Shown here: piece after piece, positions 46,595 to 53,887 of the stretch | How the letters are laid out: the number at the start of each line of letters is the position of its first letter | Numbering within the stretch: the stretch's first letter is position 1 | Assembly (NCBI GenBank): GCA_030613005.1 | Contig: JAUWMV010000013.1 | Location: forward strand, 1 to 60,619 | Direction: 5' to 3' | Source of the DNA: a bacterium | Lineage (GTDB): Bacteria > UBP14 > UBA6098 > B30-G16 | Length of the DNA: 60,619 nt | Notes under the pieces: model-generated | Told to the model about the DNA's origin: nothing | Databases searched by the model: none | Seen by the model: the letters and a program-made list of their open reading frames with translations, nothing else | Position numbers and translations under genes: made by a program

Positions 46595-47512
46595 TTATTT
46601 TGTTCGACGTTTTACAATGAAAATATTAGAGGGTTTATTTTTCTTTCGTGTCTTGTATCCTTTGCAAGGCTGTCCCCACGGAGTCCTGGGTGTTTTATAG
46701 CCTTTCTGTTTACCTCCTTCGCCTCCTCCATGCGGATGATCAACTGGATTCATAACCACACCTCTGACTTTGGGTCTTCGATCTAGCCATCTTCGGGCAC
46801 CGGCTTTTCCATAGACAATATTAGAATGATCTACATTGCTAACCTGTCCAATAACTGCCATACAATCACCTTGGAAACGCCTTATTTCACTTGAAGGAAG
46901 TCTAATAAGCACATAGGGAACATAAATTTGCTTGATAATTTTATCTTCATTATTGAATACTGTATGTCTTGAAGTCTTTTCTTCGCGACCAACAATTTGA
47001 GCCTCAACACCCGCCGAGCGGACAACCTGAGCACCCTTACCCGGTTTTAATTCTAGATTGTGAACTCTGGCTCCGACAGGTATTCTATAAAGCGGTAAAG
47101 CATTACCTGCTTTAATATCTGGGATTACTTTATTTATTTCTAAAGCTCTTGTGCTGTATGAAATGATGTGTTCGCCTAATTTAATGCCATTTGGAGCTAA
47201 AATATATCTTTTTTCGCCGTCAGTATAATGAAGTAGAGCAATGAATGCAGAGCGATTAGGATCATATTCAATAGCGGCAACCTTAGCTTCGATGTCTTTT
47301 TTATCACGTTTTAAATCGATAACTCGAAAACGCTTTTTATTTCCTCCACCGCGATGTCTAACTGTAATTCGACCGTGATGATTTCTGCCACCAGTTTTAG
47401 ACTTCTTCTTGAGAAGTTTCTTTTCTGGTTTTTGCTTTGTAATTTCAGTATATCTCAGAGCAATTTTTTGTCTTAAACCGGGAGAAGTAGGTTTAAATTT
47501 TTTAATTGCCAT
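46595..47512 (-). CDS. rplB: 50S ribosomal protein L2 with two insertions
   Basis: The 305-residue protein is clearly L2 ([46 protein letters not shown]). It is about 30 residues longer than E. coli L2 (273). Compared from memory, the extra length lies at two places: about 9 residues around 119-132 ([14 protein letters not shown]) and about 20 residues around 179-199 ([14 protein letters not shown] onwards), before [10 protein letters not shown]. Both lie in the beta-barrel domains. The catalytic-region His-rich loop is normal. L2 is needed for subunit joining. Confidence 0.96.
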   Translation of the reverse strand: MAIKKFKPTSPGLRQKIALRYTEITKQKPEKKLLKKKSKTGGRNHHGRITVRHRGGGNKKRFRVIDLKRDKKDIEAKVAAIEYDPNRSAFIALLHYTDGEKRYILAPNGIKLGEHIISYSTRALEINKVIPDIKAGNALPLYRIPVGARVHNLELKPGKGAQVVRSAGVEAQIVGREEKTSRHTVFNNEDKIIKQIYVPYVLIRLPSSEIRRFQGDCMAVIGQVSNVDHSNIVYGKAGARRWLDRRPKVRGVVMNPVDHPHGGGEGGKQKGYKTPRTPWGQPCKGYKTRKKNKPSNIFIVKRRTK

Positions 47513-47584
47513 TTTAACTCCTTTCGGGATGAATTTTCCCGAAATTCGAAACCATTTTAGTTTGTGTTTCTTACCATTTTATAA

Positions 47585-47884
47585 TTATACAAGCCCTTCA
47601 AAAATTGGAATATTTTGTCCGTCCTTTACTTTTACCAATGCCTTTTTTCTGGATTTCGTTTTTCCAGTGTAAAGACCACGCCTTCGAGGTTTACCCGGAA
47701 GGTTAATAATTCTAACATTTAGCACATCCACCTTGAATAGTTCCTCTACACTCTGCTTGACCAGTTTTTTTGTAGCATCTGGTCTAATGTAAAACTGAAA
47801 TATGTTACTCTCTGTCCGTAGTAAAGTCGATTTCTCTGTAATTATGGGTTTAACAATAATTTTATATGGATCCTTTAGTTTCAT
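47585..47884 (-). CDS. rplW: 50S ribosomal protein L23
   Basis: I start it at the ATG at 47884 (MKLKDPYKIIVKPIITEKS), which overlaps the rplD stop (ATGA); a TTG further upstream would lengthen the overlap. The 99-residue protein has FYIRPDATKKLVKQSVEELFKV and VRIINLPGKPRRRG, typical of L23, the docking site for SRP and trigger factor at the exit tunnel. Confidence 0.93.
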   Translation of the reverse strand: MKLKDPYKIIVKPIITEKSTLLRTESNIFQFYIRPDATKKLVKQSVEELFKVDVLNVRIINLPGKPRRRGLYTGKTKSRKKALVKVKDGQNIPIFEGLV

Positions 47885-48513
47885 ATTTTGCAAAGCTCCT
47901 CAATTTTTTCAAGTGCATTTTGCTCGATTATTATGTTTTCAGCTTTAAGTACTTCATAAGCATTAATTTCTCCAGTAAATTTCACACATATATTTTGAAT
48001 ATTTCTTGCACTTAATAGCAGTTCATTTTCGATGGAATTAGTAATTATAAGAATATGTTTATTTATGTTTAACTCTGCTGTAACGAAAATCTTAATAAGG
48101 TCACTTGTTTTTGGAGATTCAATATCAAAGCCCTCGAAGACGTGAATCAAATTCTCCTTAGCTCTATCGCTAAGAGCAGATGATAAGGCAATCTTCTTCA
48201 TCTTTTTGGGCATAAATTGCCTATAATCTCTGGGTTTGGGTGGGAAAATTACTCCTCCAGAACGCCATAACCCGGAACTGGTAGTTCCAGCCCTTGCTCT
48301 TCCAGTTCCTTTTTGACGCCATGGTTTTCTGCCGCCACCTCTAATTTCAGACCGTGTCTTCGCCGAATGTGTGCCTAATCGCTGATTGGCATTATACATT
48401 TTAACATATTGCCAAAGAACATCTTTATTGGGCTCACAGTTGAAGGCTATTTGAGGAAGTTCAACATTACCCTTATTATTTCCTTGTTTATCGTATAATT
48501 TAGCCTTGCTCAT
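47881..48513 (-). CDS. rplD: 50S ribosomal protein L4
   Basis: The 210-residue protein has the tunnel loop SAKTRSEIRGGGRKPWRQKGTGRARAGT segment in part and SALSDRAKENLIHVFEGFDIESPKT, typical L4. In E. coli L4 represses its own S10 operon by acting on the leader. Here too a structured leader lies upstream of rpsJ, but whether L4 is the effector is unknown. Confidence 0.96.
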   Translation of the reverse strand: MSKAKLYDKQGNNKGNVELPQIAFNCEPNKDVLWQYVKMYNANQRLGTHSAKTRSEIRGGGRKPWRQKGTGRARAGTTSSGLWRSGGVIFPPKPRDYRQFMPKKMKKIALSSALSDRAKENLIHVFEGFDIESPKTSDLIKIFVTAELNINKHILIITNSIENELLLSARNIQNICVKFTGEINAYEVLKAENIIIEQNALEKIEELCKI

Positions 48514-48560
48514 TTAAATCCTCTTTATCTTTTATCTCGAATTTAATAAAAATAGAATTG

Positions 48561-49193
48561 TTAACTGAATTGTTTTTTAATAACTAGATAACTACCTCTG
48601 GGTCCTGCAACAGAACCTTTTACAAGAATTAAATTGTCCTCAGGAATAATTTTCAGAATACGCAGACCTTTAATTGTAATAGTTTTATTACCCTGATGTC
48701 CCGGCATTTTTAATCCTTTGAAAACGCGAGACGGTAAACTAGATGCACCAATAGACCCAGCACTCCTATGCTTGTCCTTTTGACCATGGGATTTAGGTCC
48801 ACCTTTAAAGTTGAAGCGTTTTACAACTCCGCTAAAGCCTTTACCCTTGGATGTGCCTGTTAAATCAATTTTATCACCTTCGGAAAAAACATCCTCAACT
48901 TTAAGAACCTTTCCGGGAGTTAAATCCTTGGATAATTCCTCGAGTCTAAATTCTCTAAGCTTTCTAAATGGCTTAACACCAGCATTTTTAAAATGTCCCA
49001 TCATTGGCTTGTTAACAAGTTTAGGAGGAATTGAATCATATCCAAGTTGTATAGATGAGTATCCATCATGTTCGTTTGTTTTCACTTGAATTACAGTACA
49101 TGGACCTGCTTGTATCACAGTAACAGGTTGTTCTGTGCCTTCCTCGGTGAAAATTGTTGTCATCCCTATTTTTTTGCCCAATAATCCGAGCAT
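48561..49193 (-). CDS. rplC: 50S ribosomal protein L3
   Basis: I start it at the ATG at 49193 (MLGLLGKKIGMTTIF), with GGAGG upstream. The 210-residue protein has SKGKGFSGVVKRFNFKG, GPKSHGQKDKHRSAGSIGASS and GHQGNKTITIKGL, full L3 landmarks; its long loop reaches the peptidyl transferase centre. Confidence 0.96.
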   Translation of the reverse strand: MLGLLGKKIGMTTIFTEEGTEQPVTVIQAGPCTVIQVKTNEHDGYSSIQLGYDSIPPKLVNKPMMGHFKNAGVKPFRKLREFRLEELSKDLTPGKVLKVEDVFSEGDKIDLTGTSKGKGFSGVVKRFNFKGGPKSHGQKDKHRSAGSIGASSLPSRVFKGLKMPGHQGNKTITIKGLRILKIIPEDNLILVKGSVAGPRGSYLVIKKQFS

Positions 49194-49232
49194 ATTTAAA
49201 GCCTCCAAATTTATTTTTATAATGAGCGAAAA

Positions 49233-49538
49233 TTACAGAGAAATTTCTATATCAACACCTGCTGGTAGTTCGACTTTCATCATTTCCTCAATAGTTTTAT
49301 CATCTGCACCGTATATATCGACAAGTCTTTTGTGAATTCTCATTTCAAACTGTTCACGACTTTTTTTATCAATAAAAGTCGATCGCAAAACTGTGTAAAT
49401 CCTCCTTCTTGTAGGCAATGGAATAGGACCTGCGACAATAGCTCCGGTTCTCTTGGCAATTTCAACAATTTCTTTAGTGGAACGATCCAAAATGACAGTA
49501 TCATAGGACTTCAGCTTAATTCGAATTCTTTGCGACAT
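49233..49538 (-). CDS. rpsJ: 30S ribosomal protein S10
   Basis: The 101-residue protein starts [20 protein letters not shown] and has [36 protein letters not shown], diagnostic of S10 (NusE). It is the first gene of the operon. GAAAGAGG precedes the ATG. The leader upstream contains a terminator-like hairpin ending about 30 bases before the start. Confidence 0.97.
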   Translation of the reverse strand: MSQRIRIKLKSYDTVILDRSTKEIVEIAKRTGAIVAGPIPLPTRRRIYTVLRSTFIDKKSREQFEMRIHKRLVDIYGADDKTIEEMMKVELPAGVDIEISL

Positions 49539-49568
49539 ATCATACCTCTTTCATTATTCAAATATAAA

Positions 49569-49628
49569 AATACTCCATCAATTAGATTCTAAGAGCCTTA
49601 TCCACAAAAGCCGTAGGGATGGAGTATT
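49569..49628 (-). promoter_or_regulatory. Attenuator-like leader hairpin of the S10 operon
   Basis: On the minus strand AATACTCCATC (49628-49618) pairs perfectly with GATGGAGTATT (49579-49569) across a 38-base loop, and the second arm runs straight into further Ts. This is the shape of an intrinsic terminator. Upstream, GGGAT just before the first arm can pair with ATCCC that overlaps the arm's end, a rival fold that could release the terminator. A second hairpin (49663-49639, GAGC-TTTG-GCTC core) precedes both. A leader made by the promoter at 49676-49704 would contain all of this. Regulation is inferred. Confidence 0.6.
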
Positions 49629-49675
49629 ATCCCCCGTCGCTTGAAATGAGCTTTGGCTCAAGCATCAGGAACTTC

Positions 49676-49704
49676 TATTAAAAAGAATTTTGCAATTATG
49701 TCAA
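49676..49704 (-). promoter_or_regulatory. Sigma-70-like promoter of the S10 operon
   Basis: On the minus strand a perfect TTGACA (49704-49699) is followed after 16 or 17 bases by TTTAAT or TTAATA (about 49682-49676). Transcription would start near 49669 and give a leader of about 130 bases before rpsJ, enough to hold the hairpins seen there. Confidence 0.65.
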
Positions 49705-49814
49705 CATAAAAATTTAGAATTTTAAATTAAATGCAGAAAATGACGAGAAAATCTCTTTAAACTACTTGTCTCTTTTTGAAATTTAAAATATAGAGGGATA
49801 ATACAAAGGCAATT

Positions 49815-50420
49815 CTATTCATCTTTTGGCTTGATCTTTTCGATATATTCTCTGTCCAAAATTCCGATTTTTGGGAATTCCTTCTCGAAAGCGGTCTTTT
49901 TCTCAATGTCTGTGATATCGGATATCATTTTTCCTCTGAAAAAGATATAATTTTCGACTGCTCTATCATACCAGTCGGTTTTCTTAATTTTTAATCCCGC
50001 TTTCTCATTCTGAGAGCATATGGAATTGGCTTTTTTAATTATGCCTTTAAATCGACTCGAATAGTAGTATGGAGAGGGTATCACCTCTTCTATAAGGTGG
50101 TTTTCTATGGAGAGATAAGCTTTCATAAGTGTATATTCTTTGTTGCTTTCTCTACTGAATTCGAAGCAGAAAATGTAATTTTTATACGCTCGGAGGTAAT
50201 TCTTATTTTCAAAATCTTTGTCGGCTTCATGCAGAAAATTTTTCATTTTCTCTTCAAATATAATTCTTAGATCTTTCTTTTCTTCTACTTCAGTATTCTG
50301 CTCAAAGTCCTGTTCCTGGCTCGACTTTATTATTGGTTGCGTAATTGCGGAATTAATAAACATTAGACATGATATAATAATTATTGACGCGAATGTTGAT
50401 GTATAGTTGAGACACTTCAT
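49815..50420 (-). CDS. Small exported protein of unknown function
   Basis: The 201-residue protein has a signal peptide (about 1-28, ITQ), an acidic segment (QEQDFEQNTEVEEKK), then a helical part that could hold TPR-like units (LHEADKDFENKNYLRAYKNYIFCFEFS). The rest gives no family. It lies 31 bases below the LeuD-type gene and about 110 bases above the S10 promoter. I do not recognise it. Confidence 0.6.
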   Translation of the reverse strand: MKCLNYTSTFASIIIISCLMFINSAITQPIIKSSQEQDFEQNTEVEEKKDLRIIFEEKMKNFLHEADKDFENKNYLRAYKNYIFCFEFSRESNKEYTLMKAYLSIENHLIEEVIPSPYYYSSRFKGIIKKANSICSQNEKAGLKIKKTDWYDRAVENYIFFRGKMISDITDIEKKTAFEKEFPKIGILDREYIEKIKPKDE

Positions 50421-50450
50421 TGTATTAATCGAATATGTAAAATTAAATTT

Positions 50451-50942
50451 TCATTTAGTTAACTTGTCTTTAAGATAGGGAATCAAGCCTCCTGCTTCTA
50501 AAATTCCTTGCACAAGTTCAGGATATGGCGAGAAACTAAATTCACTTCCTTTGGTCCTTATAATTCCAGATTTATAATCAATTTCCAGTGTGTTTCCCTG
50601 TTGTATGAAATCTGACGCTTTTGGATGAGTTATAGCAAGAAGGCCGAAATTTATAGCGTTTCTAAAAAATAGTCTTGAGAAAGAATGCGCAATAATTGCT
50701 GAAATGCCAGCATACTTTAAACATGCCGCAGCCTGTTCCCTCGAGGATCCACATCCAAAATTCTTTCCCGCTACAATAATATCATCCATTGAAACATTCT
50801 TGTAGAATTCTGCACAGATATCCTCCATTGCATGAATAGCCATCTCCTTGGGTTCAAGTTGCATGTAAGTATATTTCCCTGGATAGATAACATCTGTGTT
50901 GACATCGTCGCCGAATTTATGTGCTTTACCTTTAATAATCAT
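50451..50942 (-). CDS. leuD: LeuD-type aconitase-family small subunit
   Basis: I start it at the ATG at 50942 (MIIKGKAHKFGDDVNTDVIYPGKYTY); a longer frame to 50981 starts with TTG and has no ribosome site. The 163-residue protein has the swivel-domain motif GKNFGCGSSREQAAACLK, typical of short archaeal-type 3-isopropylmalate or related dehydratase small subunits. The partner large subunit is not in the window. Substrate (isopropylmalate, citramalate-derived or homoaconitate) is uncertain, so leuD is provisional. Confidence 0.82.
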   Translation of the reverse strand: MIIKGKAHKFGDDVNTDVIYPGKYTYMQLEPKEMAIHAMEDICAEFYKNVSMDDIIVAGKNFGCGSSREQAAACLKYAGISAIIAHSFSRLFFRNAINFGLLAITHPKASDFIQQGNTLEIDYKSGIIRTKGSEFSFSPYPELVQGILEAGGLIPYLKDKLTK

Positions 50943-50977
50943 TGTAACAACAATTAAATAAGATAGTTTTATAATAG

Positions 50978-51661
50978 TCAAGCAGAATCAAAAAATACTT
51001 TTGCTTTCCCAGGGATATAATCTCTTAAATATTTCGGTTCAAGGTTTTCTGCCGAAATAAATTTTCTCTCGATAACTTCCTGATATCCCAGAGCAAGAAG
51101 ATTCCTGGGAGATGGAATTGCAAAATCATTAGGTAGAATTGTTTTCACTGATGTTTCTATTTTATTAGCATAGTTCCCCATAAGTATTATTTTCGGAAAA
51201 CAATTTAATTTTTGTACGAATTCCTTTACAGAGAAAACACCTGATGGAATGATTGGAGTCGGATGAGCATCAGAGACATCGAATACTGCACCGTAAATCG
51301 CTTTAGACCGAGCGTCCACAGCAACTGCGACTGTTTCCTTGCAGTTTTGAAATCTTTGTGCATAAACTGTTAAAGAATCTACGCATACAGTTCGCAAGTT
51401 TTCATTGGACAAAGCCAAACCCTGTACAAAAGCAGTTGAAATCCTCAGACCAGTGTATGATCCAGGTCCTATTGAAAGAGTGATAATATCAATATCCCTT
51501 AAATCAACAGTCACTGGTTCGAGAAGATTTCTGACAAGCTGAGGCAAAAGCTGAGAATGCTTTTTCGGAACTCTAAGTGAGATCTCAGAAATTAATTCAT
51601 CATTTATTCCAAATCCAAGACAGATATAATCAGTGGATGTATCTATCGATAAAATTTTCAT
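50978..51661 (-). CDS. tsaB: tRNA threonylcarbamoyladenosine synthesis protein TsaB
   Basis: I start it at the ATG at 51661 (MKILSIDTSTDYICLGF). The 227-residue protein has SIGPGSYTGLRIS (about 67-79), VDSLTVYAQR and AVAVDARSKAIYGAVF, all diagnostic of TsaB, the scaffold that joins TsaD and TsaE to make t6A37 in ANN-decoding tRNAs. The terminator at 51674-51710 separates it from the secreted gene upstream, so it probably has its own promoter in the remaining few bases or reads through. Confidence 0.92.
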   Translation of the reverse strand: MKILSIDTSTDYICLGFGINDELISEISLRVPKKHSQLLPQLVRNLLEPVTVDLRDIDIITLSIGPGSYTGLRISTAFVQGLALSNENLRTVCVDSLTVYAQRFQNCKETVAVAVDARSKAIYGAVFDVSDAHPTPIIPSGVFSVKEFVQKLNCFPKIILMGNYANKIETSVKTILPNDFAIPSPRNLLALGYQEVIERKFISAENLEPKYLRDYIPGKAKVFFDSA

Positions 51662-51673
51662 AATAAGTGTATC

Positions 51674-51710
51674 CAAAAAAAGAGGAAGCCAGATGAATCG
51701 TGACTTCCTC
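51674..51710 (-). terminator. Rho-independent terminator ending the T9SS array
   Basis: On the minus strand GAGGAAG and CTTCCTC form a perfect seven-pair stem, followed directly by seven Ts. It lies 25 bases after the stop of the last array gene, before tsaB. Confidence 0.9.
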
Positions 51711-51734
51711 ATGTTTAATTTTGCAAAAAATGCT

Positions 51735-53642
51735 TTATTTAATTAGCGCGATTCTCGCAGTTTGAGTTGTGTTTCCTGAACGAACTTGAACATGATATAT
51801 TCCGGAACTAACATTGTGTGCATTCCAGGTATATACTCCTGATCCATTAATCGACTTATTGAGTACTACTCTTCCATCAACCCCAATTATTTCTAATGTT
51901 CCTTTGTTACCATCTGGAATAGTGTAAGTAATCTGACAGGAAGTATTAAATGGATTTGGGTATGCCGAAATGCTTATTGAAGTAGGTAATCCAGACTCTT
52001 CAACTCCTGAAATACCAAAGAAATCCATGCATCTATTCATGAGTAATCTAAATTCACGATATGGAAGAGCTTCCATAGGGAAACCCATGAAAACGAACTT
52101 ACCGGGGGAATCTCGGACTACACCGGCTATTGTTCCATCAAAATACTGTAAAATGGGTGTGCTTGAAATCGGGGTCATAACCTCGCCTCTAGCTGCACCT
52201 GAAAGAGTTCCAGACCATCCATCGAATTCGGCAACATCATGTGTAGCAGATATTAGAAGAGGAGAAGGTTTTACTGTGACGTAATTAATTGAAAGAGTGA
52301 AACTCAGAAAAGCTCCAAAATTAGCTTGGCATATTCCTGCACCGCTTAGTATGAAACATCTACTGTTACTGATGAAATGTCTTGTAAACTCTCCTCTTTC
52401 ATGATTCAGAACGGATGAGGATGTATCGTTTCCTGTGTACCAGATTACTAATTCAGGATCATAAGTTGTAAAATCAGAAAGAGCTCCATCTTGTTCAATA
52501 TTCCAATATAAGTAATTATGATTTCCATAGTTGAAGTATCTGCAATAATCGGATGAGTCAGGATCGGGTGAATCGTTTACCACCAATACTTCTGGCTTTG
52601 CACCAAGAGTGAATGATAGCGTATCGACTCTGCCAGCGACAGAATCAGCACTAACAATCATCAAGTAGTGACCGACACCTCTATCCGGTGTTGTTATTAT
52701 AACTGGAAATTCTTGCTCCGACATCGCGGAAAGATTAAGATCCCAAGTTGAATGTGTTCCATCAATGCCAGAAGTCCATGACGCAGGTTCTGAGAGAACT
52801 TCAAATTTAAGGTGATAGTTATCCGTAACAGTACCATCGTTATAAACAGTAACGACAAATATAGCAGTATCACCGTAATCAGTAATTCTTTTACCCACAT
52901 TAATTGATGTATGATAAATGTAGGCAGGTCTTGCAGTGAGGTATCTTTTTACAGCATTCTGAATTGTAGGAGCAGTGGTAGAACTACCGCGAATTGGTCC
53001 AGCGACATAAGCACCGAAGTAAACATTTTCTCGATCGGCTCCAGGAGGAACTGGTAAAGGGAATTGTCTATAAATTGTATCGGGATAACTTAGGGTTAAA
53101 GGATCACCGGCACTAGGATTTGTCAGAACTTCTCTAGCAACCCAATCGAATTGCGTTGAAGCATCAAATAGGCTATCCTGACATATGAGGGCAATTAACC
53201 TATAATCGCCGATTTGTGAAGAATCCTCAAGCCAAATATCGATTCCAATACTATCTGAAGTCATTATTACAATCTCGATACCTACGAACGATGATGTCCA
53301 GAAAAAACTTCTAAATGTAGGAATATAATCACTTGTTATGTGACGATAATCTGCGCCGTTGATCATCATATCTGGAATCCCAGTTATTGGGTACCAGGTT
53401 CTATAATAAGTTGCACGACTATCTACCGCAGGTAAATGAAATGGATCAGGTGAAACATGAAATACCACTAACAATGTTGAATCTTCCCATTCTGAAGTAC
53501 GAGAAGCTAACATTGCATGAGCTGCAATGCAAGGTCCACAAGATGAACGTGCAAACAATTCACCCACTGGCATCCTTGGATACGCTGAAATTAGGCTTAC
53601 AGCGAGCAAAAAGAGCGTTGTAACGATTAAACATCTTTTCAT
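51735..53642 (-). CDS. T9SS-exported Omp28-like protein with a thioredoxin-type CGPC
   Basis: I start it at the ATG at 53642, with GGAGG upstream; frame sequence beyond it is not needed. The 635-residue protein has a signal peptide (1-20), then PRMPVGELFARSSCGPCIAAHAM with Cys35-Gly-Pro-Cys38, the thioredoxin-type pair, as in Omp28-related surface proteins. FDWVAREVL (about 165), an Ig-like part, a Rossmann-like part (VLVVNDSPD, LVIWYTGND) and a PNPFN tail (ISAYPNPFNTSCQI) follow. It is the last gene of the array and the only one with CGPC. The redox role, if any, would be outside the cell. Confidence 0.82.
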   Translation of the reverse strand: MKRCLIVTTLFLLAVSLISAYPRMPVGELFARSSCGPCIAAHAMLASRTSEWEDSTLLVVFHVSPDPFHLPAVDSRATYYRTWYPITGIPDMMINGADYRHITSDYIPTFRSFFWTSSFVGIEIVIMTSDSIGIDIWLEDSSQIGDYRLIALICQDSLFDASTQFDWVAREVLTNPSAGDPLTLSYPDTIYRQFPLPVPPGADRENVYFGAYVAGPIRGSSTTAPTIQNAVKRYLTARPAYIYHTSINVGKRITDYGDTAIFVVTVYNDGTVTDNYHLKFEVLSEPASWTSGIDGTHSTWDLNLSAMSEQEFPVIITTPDRGVGHYLMIVSADSVAGRVDTLSFTLGAKPEVLVVNDSPDPDSSDYCRYFNYGNHNYLYWNIEQDGALSDFTTYDPELVIWYTGNDTSSSVLNHERGEFTRHFISNSRCFILSGAGICQANFGAFLSFTLSINYVTVKPSPLLISATHDVAEFDGWSGTLSGAARGEVMTPISSTPILQYFDGTIAGVVRDSPGKFVFMGFPMEALPYREFRLLMNRCMDFFGISGVEESGLPTSISISAYPNPFNTSCQITYTIPDGNKGTLEIIGVDGRVVLNKSINGSGVYTWNAHNVSSGIYHVQVRSGNTTQTARIALIK

Positions 53643-53732
53643 TGAAACCTCCTGCAAATATTGACAAACTAATATAACTAACAATTTTTTTTCTGTCAAT
53701 GTATTTTATCTGAAGTAGAAATTATTCTAACA

Positions 53733-53880
53733 AATATAATCTTTTTCTGAACCGTTTTAGCATTAGCAATAATCCTCATTAGATAGACACCGGATGTTTA
53801 CGACTTACACTCAAGTCAAGTTTCCTGCATCTTCAAGCTTTTTAAGATATAATCTCCGACTGGATATGTCAAGTATTTAG
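53733..53880 (-). pseudogene. Decayed copy of a T9SS sorting tail
   Basis: On the minus strand this stretch is closely similar to 53898-54048, the tail-coding end of the neighbouring gene. It reads LDISSRRLYLKKLEDAGNLT, then a TGA where the intact copy has Trp, then a frameshift, then TSGVYLMRIIANAKTVQKKI. The intact copy reads LDISGRRIYVTEVEGSGKLT and TSGIYLIRIIANGKTVQKKI. It has no start or upstream domains and ends about 90 bases before the CGPC gene. It is a remnant of a lost array member or a partial duplication. Confidence 0.85.
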
Positions 53881-53887
53881 TTTATAT

